The notes beneath the pieces were generated by a model that did not search any database, was not told the DNA's origin, and saw nothing but the letters and a program-made list of their open reading frames with translations. A DNA stretch of 64,000 nucleotides from Linnemannia schmuckeri (taxonomy: Eukaryota; Mortierellomycota; Mortierellomycetes; Mortierellales; Mortierellaceae): NCBI GenBank assembly GCA_029449235.1, contig JANATG010000023.1, forward strand, positions 83,611 through 147,610. Direction: 5' to 3'. The first letter of the stretch is position 1, and each line of letters begins with the position of its first letter. The translations under genes and the position numbers were made by a program. Below, piece by piece: positions 46,763 to 56,710 of the stretch.

Positions 46763-47650
46763 CTACGTCTGTAAGGAAAACCATTGAAGTGTTGCCTGCG
46801 CAACGTTGTGTGCGGCGTTGTGATCGCGGTCTCGTTGTTGATCACAGTTAGAGCACTTGATAACCCTTTGATCTAAGGTGGCCATTGTTCGGCACTGGTA
46901 GCGTACAATCTTTGTCTGAACTTGTTAGCTCGCATGACGGACATGTTTCTTGCTTGGATCTGTTCAGTGAAGGGTATGGGAAGGGCAAAAAAGTTAACAC
47001 ATAAGAATGACAATACCAGTGCGAAGAAACCAGTAACGTTATGAACAAAAATAATACTCTCTTCTTTCAATAGCTTCAAGAATCCCAGGTGGAGGGGAGG
47101 GACTCTTCCTTGTGCGAAAGTCACCATCACCGACGACAAACAGTGTTCAGATTTTGCCAGGAGTCCAGCGGTCGCACATCCGGCACAATGAAAAACCTTG
47201 TCGATTCCCTTGTGGCTAGTGGCGTACTTGGCCATCTTCATATGCCGTGTCTTCGCCACGAATGGTAGGCGTCGGCACAATTGCCGAAGAGGCTTGAATA
47301 CCCGGACGACGAACACAACATGCTGTTGGACAGAGATCAGAAGTGCCTGCCTCTTGTTTTGCTGCTGCTGGACTGTGGCGTCGAAAGGAATAGAGATCAA
47401 ATCAACGGCCGATATGTGGTTCTCGAGCTGGTCCCAGCGACCATGTCCCCCTTCTCCTGGCCGGTCAGGAACTGACGATCGAATCGAGCCTTGCTTTCAG
47501 CTTGGCCAAGGCCTTCTCGTAGCTCTTGGACGTTTTAGTAAGCGAATCTTGCGAGATGGTGTTGCTTCGGGTTTGGCCTGGGAATATAGAGTCGAGGATG
47601 GTGGCGTGCATGAGGGTTAGCAGCTGTAAGTGTACGTCCTTGAACAGCAT
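46763..47650 (-). pseudogene. Decayed Fanzor/TnpB-like RNA-guided nuclease (C-terminal part)
   Basis: The minus strand encodes, in shifting frames, the tail of a TnpB/Fanzor-type protein. The clearest part is a four-Cys zinc ribbon, CPSC (46943-46932) and CSNC (46855-46844), followed by RDRDHNAAHNV. That is the RuvC-III motif D-x-N-A-A-x-N at 46828-46805, ending at TAG 46765-46763. Upstream, KTRHMKMAKYATSHKGIDKV (about 47265-47180) resembles the basic helix before RuvC-II. VVGDGDF in another frame, near 47130, resembles RuvC-II itself. SYEKALAKLKARLDSI (near 47510) resembles the segment before RuvC-I. At least two frame changes are needed, one near 46875 and one near 47470; a possible intron (GTTACT...AACAG, about 47040-46960) would explain a third. 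So it is probably dead, unless unrecognised introns repair it. Confidence 0.65.
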
Positions 47651-47952
47651 CTTAGTATTTCTAAGCCTCTCTTACAGCTTCTTAAGTAACTTAGCGAAAG
47701 ATAGGTACAGAATGGCGATGGCTAGCGAGACAAAAAAGGTAAGGGAAGACCGGGTGCGGTAGAGAAGGGAGGGAGAGGGCCATGTATGGTCGAACGCAAA
47801 TGAGGACACAAAAAGAAGGAGGAGAAAGGGAGGCCAGGGAAGGTAAAGGCTGCAAGTGCTTGCCCTGGAGGAGGAGGAAGAGAATTGATGGGAAAAGAGG
47901 AGGAAGCGTTGGCATACAAAAAGGAACGAGCCCTCAAAGTAAAAAATCAACG

Positions 47953-47986
<34 letters not shown>

Positions 47987-48328
47987 CGAAAAAGGTTGGA
48001 ATGACCAACTATCCCAAAAAAACAACTTGGTGAGGGCTGACAGATGCATGAGTGCCAAAGACAAAGGATTGGAACATGTCTATGTGAAAGAGTTGGACGA
48101 AGATGATAAAAGCCTTTTGATAAAGCGGGAACAACAAGAGAGCTTCGAAGGAGGCGAATGTACACAATGAGGATATAAGCATTGAAAGGGAGCGAATCTG
48201 CCTAATGAAGAAGAAAGCGTTGAGGGGGGCGCACTGAACAATGAAGAAGATAGCATTGATAGGGACAAATCCGAGCAATAAATAGCTGAAACAATAGTAA
48301 TGACAGCAAACTCAGAGTCCAAAAGGAA
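47651..48328. other. Poly(A)-containing noncoding stretch with gene fragments
   Basis: A 32-nt poly(A) run at 47953-47984 is followed on the plus strand by short acidic coding-like pieces (KELDEDDKSLLIKREQQE near 48085, NNEEDSIDRDKSEQ near 48240). These pieces repeat a roughly 36-38-bp unit starting AATGAAGAAGA. It looks like a broken repeat-containing gene or retroposed fragment. No intact gene. Confidence 0.4.
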
Positions 48329-48520
48329 CTAGAGGTGGTGAGAAATGTTGGTGAGGTTAGGTCGACGTTGTATCAGAGTGGACCTTTGACAGGGGTAGAG
48401 ACTTTTCCAATTGCAGCAGACGACGATACGTTCCAGGAGTTGGGCTCGGTCCACTTGTGAGACGATCATGTCCTGCAGCTCAAGAGGGAGAGAGGTAAAG
48501 GAGGCGGTGGATTGCAGCAT
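48329..48520 (-). pseudogene. F-box protein fragment
   Basis: A 63-codon ORF from ATG 48520 contains LPLELQDMIVSQVDRAQLLERIVVCCNWKSLY, which fits the F-box pattern (L-P-x-E-L ... L-L ... V-C-x-x-W). It then stops where a full F-box/LRR protein would continue. Short same-strand pieces follow to about 48010. F-box genes form large, fast-turnover families in this group of fungi; this one looks truncated. Confidence 0.5.
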
Positions 48521-49325
48521 CTTCGATATGTTTGGGGAAGTGAGACTTGACGGACGGTAGTGAACGAAGAAATAAAAGAAAGCGACAGGAACATGGAGGG
48601 GGTGTAAAAAAATGGGTGGTGAAGGAACTCCAATCTTCGAAGCTTAGGGATATGTTCCTGCAACGAGTACGGGGAAGCTCTATGAAAAAGGAAAGGTTCA
48701 AGTCCTTTCCTCCGCGGTAGTCTAGGGTAATGAGGCATGTGAGGCGATGGAGGGCAACTACCAGAAGGTGCTTTAACACAATTCCGGGAGCCAATCTGGA
48801 GGAGCTGAGCGTATCAGAAGTGTTGTTGTGGTGGTGGTTAATGTAGTGTTTGTTATTTTTGCTCCGGGTTCTACTGCAGACGAAGCATCAGGAACGGATT
48901 GGCTGGCGGTGTTAGTGGTACTGGTTGTGGTATTGATGCCTTGGAGCCACTGACGAGCCATACTCTCAACAAGATGGCACAAAGCCGCGGTGCTGACGGC
49001 GAGGTGTCTGATACGATGAAAGTTCCTGGTAAGAATCCTGTTGCGGCTGGCAAGAGTAAAAGGTCTTGTGTTTGTTCGTTGTCGAGCAGGTCGAGACTGG
49101 TCCAGAAGTTGGGGTCACTGTCTCATATAACAGGCGGCTTGTCAGAGATAGTCGTAATTGGCTGAGGGTGTCAAGAAAGCTAGCGATTGTCTCTGCAAGC
49201 TCGGGGATCGGAAGGACAGTAGCTGCTACCATTGCAACTGCAGGCATGGCGGAAAGTGGATGGAATGGGTCTGAGGGTGCCTCTTTCTTTTTAAATGGAG
49301 GGAGTTGGGTTGATATCGAGTACAT
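48480..49325 (-). pseudogene. F-box/LRR-type gene relic
   Basis: Starting at ATG 49325, the frame reads VLPIPELAETIASFLDTLSQLRLSLTSRLLYETVTP, an F-box-like start. A one-base frame change near 49118 is needed to continue with NFWTSLDLLDNEQTQDLLLL, the usual next segment of fungal F-box proteins. Later pieces (LLVVALHRLTCLITLDYRGGKDLNLS, to about 48480) look like LRR sequence in yet another frame. Two or more frameshifts make it a pseudogene. It is arranged head-to-tail with the fragment at 48329-48520. Confidence 0.5.
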
Positions 49326-49439
49326 TGCCGTTATTTTTTAGGTGCTGTTGATGTTGTTTGGTAGTGGTAGTGGTAGTGGCGGTAGTGGTGGTGATGTCGA
49401 TTAAGGGAGTGAAGGAAGAAGGAGGTGTGAAGAAAAATA

Positions 49440-49542
49440 GTACACTCTTATTTAATCTACTTGACGCCAATTCTCATACTCATACTCACACTCTTACTCA
49501 CAGTCTTATTACACTCTTATTTATTTAATCTAGTTGACGCCA
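49440..49542 (+). repeat. Duplicated 'TTTAATCTAGTTGACGCCA' module
   Basis: TACACTCTTATTTAATCTA followed by TTGACGCCA occurs at about 49440-49469 and 49509-49542. It occurs again at 54302-54331, upstream of the broken Cys-rich gene. Between the first two copies are CTCATACT/CACTCTTACT microrepeats. A related 'TTTTCTGACGCCAACTTCATGG' start is seen in the repeat at 50209. It is probably part of a dispersed element. Confidence 0.6.
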
Positions 49543-49709
49543 GTTTTCCCTCCTCTCTCTCTCCCAGTTCTCCCCCCTCTCTTTCTCTCTCTCTCTCTAT
49601 ATCTCTCTCTCCATCACTCTTGGGCATTCCATCTACCCTCCATAACATCCCATTCAAACATGTCCCACTCCCAGACCCCGGAGAACAGCCTCGTGCTGTG
49701 TCGCCAACA

Positions 49710-50012
49710 ATGACGCCAGTTTCTACAACGAATCAGCCGTTGCTCTGCCCTGTCTGCAGTCGAGTCTTTAAGCCAGCTAAGAACCAGAACTGTAACTTGC
49801 GCCGTCATATCAAGAACGTCCACAATATGTCGCCAACGATGCACCCCCGCAGGTGTAAATGGGACTCATTACCTGGCGGCCGCATCAAGGACGACAAGGA
49901 GCGTAAGGAGCGCATTCGCAAGAGCAAACGTATTTGGGCTCGCAAGTCCCGTCTCCGTCGCAAGACCGATGAGGCAGCCTTAGGGTTGTGCATGCTCAAT
50001 CAGTCGGTCTAA
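49710..50012 (+). CDS. Small C2H2-type zinc-finger protein
   Basis: 100-aa ORF from the first in-frame ATG (49710). One zinc finger, CPVC-x16-H-x4-H (CPVCSRVFKPAKNQN ... HIKNVH), is followed by RRCKWDSLPGG and a very basic segment (KERKERIRKSKRIWARKSRLRRK) that could be a DNA-binding or nuclear-targeting helix. A CT microsatellite lies just upstream (49550-49615), and an out-of-frame upstream ATG sits at 49659. The flanks are repeat-rich, so it may belong to a mobile element, or be a small transcription factor. No partner known. Confidence 0.55.
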   Translation: MTPVSTTNQPLLCPVCSRVFKPAKNQNCNLRRHIKNVHNMSPTMHPRRCKWDSLPGGRIKDDKERKERIRKSKRIWARKSRLRRKTDEAALGLCMLNQSV

Positions 50013-50208
50013 GTCAAAAGGCTGCCCCCCTCCTCCACGGCCCCGCCATCAACGCCACCCCTTATTGTCAGTTTAACTCACCCTCCTGTGAACTAGTGTA
50101 GCCCCTTATTACCCCCCCCCGCTCCACTGCCACCCTTTACTATTATTCCCCTTCCCCTTATATCCCCATTTCTCTTATTCCCCACTCCCCTTATTTATTA
50201 TAATTGTA

Positions 50209-50539
50209 ACTTTTCTGACGCCAACTTCATGGAAGTCCAATTTCACAGAGTGTGACAGCAGCGAAAATTCAGAGAGGTAGAGGTCTCGCAAAATGTGAGA
50301 ACAGCGAGAGGTCCAGTTCTAACGCAAGATGGCATTGTAAAAAAAAAGTCGTTCAGTTCTTGCAAAAGCAAGAACGCTCAAAACCACCAAAATCACGCTC
50401 GGCTCTCAAGGTTAGGCCAGAAGCAGCCACAATGAGCCACCAAGTAGCCACTCTTTCATTTAAATACCGTGAAAGGTCTTTCTTGTCTCGATTAAACACC
50501 ATGCATTTCTCTGGTTTCCCGATATCACCGTTCTCCAAC
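50209..50539 (+). repeat. Dispersed promoter-like repeat, copy 1 (longest)
   Basis: Contains the upstream part (TTTTCTGACGCCAACTTCATGG ... CACAGAGTGTGACAGCAGCG, 50209-50272). It also has the core (CCACCAAAATCACGCTCGGC ... ACAATGAGCCACCAAGTAGCC, 50384-50460), then TTTAAATACCG, a pyrimidine run and GGTTTCCCGATATCACCG (to 50539). TATA-like TTTAAATA plus TC-rich sequence look like a promoter and transcription start. The ORF across it is repeat-derived, not a confirmed gene. Confidence 0.75.
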
Positions 50540-52009
50540 GATCCTCAGGTATTGCTCATTTGCGAGGCGTTCGAGAAAATAACCGACCCGAAATTGGGAT
50601 TGGTTGGATTAGCAGAGCAACTTTTTTGCCTTCAATAAACCGTACGCAAATGGGGTTATCTTTTCACTTTATGCCTTGTGGAATCCAACGATCCCGGCAG
50701 CCAAGCGTTTATAGCGATGTTCATTTTTGATCCTTCGATGTCGACTCTTTCAATCCTTGCTTCATTAAAATTCGAGGTCGCGTTGTGATGCTGTGTTCAT
50801 TTGTATTGATGTTGTTGCAAAATAAGGTGGCGGCTAGGCTGCGGTGGCGATGCCTTAGATTAGCAGTCATATTCTTTGTAGACATAGTATTAGTAGTGCG
50901 CCCAGCCCTCTTGTCTGCTCTTTGTCCTTTTACACATCACTTCTTGGACAAGAGCAATACTGACAAGAGTTTCGTTGGCGCGTTACAGTATATTGTTTGG
51001 TGTGGTTCCATTAGGACATTACTATCACTACCCCGTACCAATTGAGGGCTTAACAGCGGTCCTATAACTCTGGCCTTCGACCCTCTCCCTGAGTAACAAT
51101 GTTTCTATTATTTAAGGGGCTTTTAAATGATAGAATGACCACCAACTGGTGAGTGCAGGACAATGGACGCCATAATTCTCTTATTGGCTGAAGCTGTGCA
51201 TGAGTAGTTTCCCAATGTGGATCGACATATACTGTCAATTGACACCAAGAACGCCATATATTGTACGTTGGACAATGGAATGCTTTAACTATATTTAGAA
51301 ACAAAAATGAATAGTTGAGTGACCGTGGAAACAATTGTCCATTTACACAGACAGGGCCGCCTGGCTGTTAGATTTGGAAATACGTGTGTGTGAAGGTGCA
51401 TGTAGATGAGAATGGAGTTGAGCTGTTCAGAAGCGCACCAAAACTGATAGAATAGATGGATCTGAGGAGAAGCAAAAGCGCGCACTGGCTAGATCCTTAA
51501 ATTACCGTGACATTTTGAACTCCCCAGGAAAGAGCATTCTTTGGTTTCATCTTGCGAACTGAGAGCATATTTTTTTCCTAGGCGAAATTAAAGTCGAATA
51601 CAGTTTCAGAACAATTATGCAGGTCAGGTAGCATGAAGTCTGTGGTTGCGGACATAAGGATGGAAATACTTGCTTCCTTCTGCAGCCACCTAGGGCTAAT
51701 AGAGCAATGCCAATAATTCGGCTTTAGTAGCTTATGGAGCCTCCTTTTGCTCCCATTACCTCAGCTACTCTTTAATAAGTTCGGAGGACGCGATGGTGCT
51801 AGAATTTTCGAAAAAAAAGTGTTTTTGAATTGGTATCATGACCCAATCCAGTCCTATTTTATTTTTTAGTCCTGTAAATTTTGGAAGCTGACTGTACTCT
51901 TGCGTCCAGACTCTTATTTGAGTGGGAGAAGGAAATTCGACTCCAACCCTCGCAAAATGAAGGGTCTGGTTGCGAGACTAACTAAGGTGATGTTTACGAC
52001 ACACTAACT
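50540..52009. other. AT-rich region without recognised genes
   Basis: About 1.5 kb. Short ORFs on both strands show no convincing family match. A stretch near 51730-51790 on the minus strand loosely resembles a Tc1 transposase tail, but too weakly to call. Confidence 0.35.
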
Positions 52010-52312
52010 GTGGACTGCGGCAATGGCGACACTGACACAGAGAACGACGATGCCAATAGGAAGCATAAGCTAACCCTCGGCACTGACTCAACCAACAGTA
52101 AACGTAAAACCGCCACAAACGGCACTGATGTAACTACTGTTAAACGGAAAAAAGTCGTTGGCAACACTGTCAAAAGCGACACCGAGCGCGAGAACAGTGC
52201 ACAAAAAACAAACCATGTGAATACAGAGGTAACAAACCAACACATCTCCGAATGCATTGAAAAGGTACATGTCATTACAGATTCACTGTGGTATAAAATG
52301 AGCTCTTTCTAA
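52010..52312 (+). other. Open reading frame without ATG, hydrophilic repeats
   Basis: 100 codons with no in-frame ATG near the 5' end and a stop just before. The composition is Thr/Asn/Lys-rich with loosely repeated GTDSTNSKRKTA / GTDVTTVKRKKV units about 17 residues apart. It may be an exon of an unrecognised gene or a decayed fragment. It ends just before the TATA box of the next gene. Confidence 0.25.
52292..52298 (+). promoter_or_regulatory. TATA box of the DEPY-domain gene
   Basis: TATAAAA, 63 nt before the ATG at 52361, followed by a TC-rich initiator region (52305-52345). Confidence 0.6.
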
Positions 52313-52360
52313 ACATCTTCTCTAATTATCTTTTTTCATCCTCTCAAAAACACTATCACT

Positions 52361-53303
52361 ATGTCCGGTCTTCCTGCACCTTGTCGGAGCATCGAAGAGA
52401 GAATTAAAAGTCTCTATCAGGAGATAACACGCATCCAGTCCTCCCCTGGTTATATGGGAGGTCCGGGTAGCTCGCATCCGGGCAGGCCAGATCCTATGCG
52501 TTTGGCAGAAGTAAGGGGTCTTCAGGCTCAAATCGGAAGTCTGATTTCAGCCCTGAATGGATGCATTCTCAGACATGTGCGTCCGTTCCCGATTAATATC
52601 TCTCTCAGTGATATTTACTGCCATAGGTAAGGAATAATCAACAATATGGATCCAAGAATCAGTGGGAAGATGTGGGGTCCACGCACCATATTGAAGATAT
52701 TTATTACTTCTAGATAGTCGTTAAGGGCATAAACTAACTAGATTACTTTGGGGAATATTCCACATTAGGGAAACGGAACATGGGTTTCTCCAAGACGACG
52801 AACCCTATATCCTGGTCGCTGCCATCGATCTTGCCCCCCTTGTTCCTCAAGTGGAAGTGACCCGCTTTGGACCGTGGGAAGATGTTAATACTGGTGAAAG
52901 TCGTTCTAATACTGGCTCACCATTTTGGCCGATAGACAGGGACTTACCGGCGAAGACGATCAACAACCCGAACGAAGTTGTATTCATTGTAGCTTTTATG
53001 GAGTGGGATGATGGTGAACCTGAGGCAACACGCGGTTTGGTCAAGGTGGCGGTGGTAGCCAGCGCGACCGCATCCACTGGCCTGCCCAGAGACCAACGTG
53101 TTGCGAGACTTATTCGTGATATGAGATCTGCGCTAGCCATCCCGACAGGACTTCCAAGCGCGGATGACACAATCGATGTAGCCGAGCTACAGCTTTCAGC
53201 ATTGGATCTCATCCTTCCCTTTCGTGGTCCTCAATCCAAGACGCTTTCATTTCCTGGACGTAATCCCCGATACTCCGCCAGATTTACACTGAGAAGCGGT
53301 TGA
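52361..53303 (+). CDS. Protein with N-terminal coiled coil and 'DEPY' beta-type domain
   Basis: Exons 52361-52626 and 52769-53303 (donor GTAAGG, acceptor CATTAG) give 266 aa. Residues 1-75 are helical with heptad spacing (SIEERIKSLYQEITRIQS ..., LAEVRGLQAQIGSLISAL). From about residue 77 the pattern INISLSDIYCHRETEHG then QDDEPYILVAAIDL matches a domain I recall mainly from bacterial secreted or surface proteins (I-x-L-x-x-I-x-C...D-E-P-Y). It continues with an acidic EVVFIVAFMEWDDGEPE segment and IDVAELQLSALDLILPF. The biochemical role of that domain is unknown to me. There is no signal peptide. A clear TATA box and a clean intron suggest a live gene. Bacterial origin followed by intron gain is possible. 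Confidence 0.6.
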
Positions 53304-53937
53304 AGTATGCTGTGGGAGATGTACATGTACATTGACTAGCAAGTTTTCAGGGCTAAATAGCTTGATTGCAATAGGAATAGTATCTGCCATAGTATAGATA
53401 CAAATCTGATCATGGAATTCTCGAAATTGACATTTTCATCTCCACTCCCACTTCATTTATTCTCCTCGAAATTTACACTACATTTAACCTGTCTCATGAC
53501 AGTCTAAAGCCAGCTCATGTTCCCTATTAGTGGGTGAACAATCCAACGCAAATTGGCATTCTTCTATGGGTATTTTATGGTTCACGGTTAGCCTTCTTTT
53601 CTTCATTTGATGTTCCTGTGTACATGGAATTTTTTACTCCTTGCGCCATTTTTTGGTGTTTGTTGCTCTATAGCAAATAACATGTCATCATTAGCATTAT
53701 TATTTGTCTCGCTTTTTGCCTGGTCTCTTTGTGCATGTATTTGTTCCTGTCATCATTTAAGCTTTCACTCTTTCCTTTTCTGATTTTTGCGTAGAGAATC
53801 ATCACTTCGTGATTTCTCTACTTGCAAAAAAAAGGAAATGATGAGAACCTTAATTCTCGAATGCAAGAAAATATTTCCCTAAGGGTCCAATCGTCAAAAA
53901 AAGTGCAAAAAGTGCAAGGCTGGCTGTCACCAAAAAA
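53304..53937. other. AT-rich intergenic stretch
   Basis: About 630 bp, no gene. Near 53790-53830 an imperfect inverted pair, GTAGAGAATCATCACTTCGTG / TGATTTCTCTAC, suggests a small hairpin (GTAGAGAATC...GATTTCTCTAC). Confidence 0.4.
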
Positions 53938-54031
53938 AACCACCAAAATCACGCTCGGCTCTTAAGGTTACGCCAGAAGCAGCCACAATGAGCCACCAAG
54001 TAGCCACTCTTTCAGTTAAGTACCGAAGTGT
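53938..54031 (+). repeat. Dispersed promoter-like repeat, copy 2
   Basis: Core CCACCAAAATCACGCTCGGC through ACAATGAGCCACCAAGTAGCC and CTCTTTCAGTTAAGTACCG. It is nearly identical to copy 1 but lacks the downstream 'GGTTTCCCGATATC' part. Same orientation. Confidence 0.75.
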
Positions 54032-54556
54032 GGCGAGAAGTGATAAATACAAAAAAAGCGTAGCCAAAAAAGACGACCCTGTACACTCGGTGAGCACTCG
54101 GTCTTTAATGCCTCGTATCGAGGGTGGTTGAAATTTTGTCGCCACCAGACTTGCGAACACGCGACATATTTTGCCCGTTCCTGTGCTTCGCCCAAAAATC
54201 GGCCATCATCTTTTTTCTTTTTAGTTCGTCATCGACCCCAAGGCCCTTTATTTAAACGTAAGTATTTTCTGACCCCACGAGGCAGACGTGTTTGTCTCAA
54301 GGTACACTCTTATTTAATCTAGTTGACGCCATTTCTTCTGCGCCCATCCAAGGGGTAAAGGCTGTCATTAAGAGGTCTTCGAGGTTCTCGCATGTCTCCA
54401 GTATTTCCATAACATCGGATGTGTGTGGATTTTATGTGTGTTTTATTATTGAAGATAGAAAGGAAGAAAGAGAGAGGGGGATAAAGCAGTGGAACAGAAT
54501 CAGGAACAGGACGAGATAGCACAAGGGAACCGGGCCGAAAACGTGGCAGCAGCGGC

Positions 54557-55268
54557 CTACTTGGTGGTGGTGATGGGTGAGCTGGTGACGGTTGTGGATG
54601 TGCTGGTGGCGGTGGCGGATGTGCTGGTGGCGGACTTTTTAAGAGTCGGATACCGGTTCTTACCCCACATAGGGCCTTTCTGAACTGACGTGAGATTCTT
54701 GTCACCGTCATATGTGAGGGCGTAGCTGTAGTTTTCCTTGGCAAAAGCTTCTTGTTCATGTGCTGTCAGCAGCTTTCTGAAAGTTAAAGCTTCCAGAGTA
54801 TCTGATGGAATGAGGTAACGTGTTCCTGCTCCTCCCTCCCCATCATTATATCCGACCGCGTTTGACAGCTCATCAACCCCCCAACACTTCTTTCAGCATC
54901 TTCCTAGTCTTCGCCATCTCAATGGACCTTTTGAAGCAGATATATGGACGTGGTCCGCACTGAGGTTCGTCGTCGTCGTCCTGGTAAGAATTCGCACTTG
55001 CGAACCGATTTACGCTGCTTATACAGAGCGAAGATGTTGTGACGACTGGGTCACAATAGTCGTATTTGTAAATAACAACAGCGCCCACTGAGGCCCAGGC
55101 ACTAGTTAACCATTGGTTTGGACCTCCGCGTTCCGAGTATGTGCAGCACTGTCTAGTGGCACACCGATTGACGCGCCCAGTACAGGTGGAGTAGTCAGGG
55201 TAGACTTCAGTATATGCGCTCGCGGCACGCATAAGTAGTAATGTCAGCATGGGTATAACCAGCTTCAT
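54557..55268 (-). pseudogene. Secreted cysteine-rich protein gene, frameshifted at a G run
   Basis: From ATG 55268 the intact frame gives 131 aa. It has a signal peptide of about 18 residues (ends ASA-Y), then a Cys-rich domain (CTGRVNRCATRQCCTYSERGG ... CDP ... CISS) and QCGPRPYICFK. A TATATAAA box lies upstream (55344-55337). The frame ends right after a run of six G (plus-strand C run 54877-54882). The partial copy at 56861 has five G there and stays open. With five, the frame here would remain open through a conserved C-terminal domain and a Thr/Ser-rich tail to TAG 54559-54557. So this is either a one-base expansion that truncates the protein or a sequencing error. Function unknown; lineage-specific secreted protein. 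Confidence 0.65.
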
Positions 55269-55336
55269 TGTTTCTTGGTGGGATTAGATATGAGCTTGGA
55301 GAAGGTGATTTTGGAGAATTTATTCTTTTGAGGGGG

Positions 55337-55344
55337 TTTATATA
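55337..55344 (-). promoter_or_regulatory. TATA box of the Cys-rich secreted gene
   Basis: TATATAAA on the minus strand, about 70 nt before the ATG at 55268. Confidence 0.6.
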
Positions 55345-56283
55345 GAGGTCTTGGATGGACGCGGAGCAGATAAGGGTGGAGGCGAGCAGAAAATGTGAGA
55401 GTTATAATCAATTAGTCTTGGCTTCTTTCTCCCGTCCCCTGTGGTCACAAACAAAATTTCAAGGGAACTGTGTATTTGAGCCTTTGCTTTACCATTGCTT
55501 TGTGTTCTACGCAAAAGATCACTTTCTGTAAAGCCGACAATTACACACCAACATAACATATTATGGTCTCACAAATAAAATCTCAAGGAAACTTGAGGCG
55601 ATGTCTACAAAGAACACTCGAAGGTGATAGTAATCGTTGCAGCAAGAGGAGATGGGACAATGACTTGATGAATAGTTGTCATGATTTGATGACCGTTTGG
55701 AAGGCACACCACTCAGTTCCCTTTAATTTTTTTTGTGCAATCATTATCTGCTTGTAGATTAGTCAACACGTTGTACCCTACACTTCTCCCCTACCTACAA
55801 CTGCCTTGTTGCCCTTCATAGTATCATATTGTCTCTCGTCTCTACTTCAAACCCCACCCCTGCTTGCCCTGACCTCTCCTACAATAAACATCATCTCTTT
55901 TGCACCCTTCCTCTTGTCCCATTGAACCCTCTCTGACACCCTGTATCTCCGTTGCTGTTACAGCCGAGCAGCATTGGATACATCCTCACATCACCGACCT
56001 CTCTTCATCCGAGAGAGTTGTCCTGTGATCTATTTGTAAGCTTGAGACCTTAAGCAGATATAAACTGGATTAGCGGACTCTCAAGATGCTTCGCTCGATA
56101 ATGCTACAGTGTACATGTTAGGTTGATATAGACATTGCAAGCTGCCTCGATAGGACCAGATTTCACATACAGGGATAAAAAGTTCCCTTGAGAATTGAAG
56201 CCGGGTAAAAGAGATCTCGTTTGAGAGCAAACGTACTAGTAACCAAACCCTAACTATAAACTCATTCTGTTACTTTCCTAGGC
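55345..56283. other. AT-rich intergenic stretch
   Basis: About 940 bp without recognisable genes. Short ORFs only; a C/T-rich patch lies at 55780-55960. Confidence 0.35.
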
Positions 56284-56389
56284 TTAATAGGTAGGGTTTC
56301 TTGTCGGATGATCCGTGCCATATGTTTTTGCACCATTCGAAAAATTAACATATGGCACGGATCATCCGATAAGAAACACTGTTAATAGG
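56284..56389. mobile_element. 90-bp hAT-type MITE with 8-bp target-site duplication
   Basis: Terminal inverted repeats of 35 bp (56292-56326 and 56347-56381; 3 mismatches) surround a 20-bp spacer. They are flanked by the exact 8-bp direct repeat TTAATAGG (56284-56291 and 56382-56389). The right TIR read outward-in begins CAGTGTTTCTTATCGGATG. An 8-bp TSD with a CAGTG-type end is characteristic of hAT transposons. No coding capacity; it must be moved in trans. Confidence 0.85.
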
Positions 56390-56710
56390 CGTCGGGAAAA
56401 CTAAAAGAATGCGCCCATTCAACTTCAATGGCAGAGGAGACCTTTTTCTGAGGCTATGGATAAAGGGAGGCTGTGAATCTCCTAACTTTAAACTCATACC
56501 GGGTCATGCATGGCGAGAGAACAAAGAAAACGCTGCATGTTTATGAAAAAAAGTGAGCTCATCTCACTTTTAGGGCGTAACTCTTGTTGTGGTCACATTC
56601 CCACCCATTGATCTCACACACCAATTCCACGGACGCGAAATGTTGCTAGTTTTATTTCAATTAGCCCCAAAAGCCACAATTGCAAAGCCACAGCAAATGG
56701 GCTACAAAAG

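Noticed and set aside
46873..47400. Intact 175-aa minus-strand protein as a gene on its own
   Set aside because: Its last third is out of frame with the zinc-ribbon and RuvC-III motifs that lie in other frames; it is part of the decayed Fanzor-like sequence.
50252..50638. 128-codon ORF in repeat copy 1
   Set aside because: Its shared segment with the 63360 ORF is explained by nucleotide conservation of the repeat; the other copies do not keep the frame.
51717..51800. Tc1/mariner transposase C-terminus on the minus strand
   Set aside because: Only about ten residues loosely fit, a stop interrupts them, and no catalytic DDE region is visible upstream.
54319..54759. 146-codon Pro-rich minus-strand ORF
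   Set aside because: It is the wrong frame of the Thr/Ser-rich tail of the Cys-rich gene; the matching copy at 56861 is open in the other frame.
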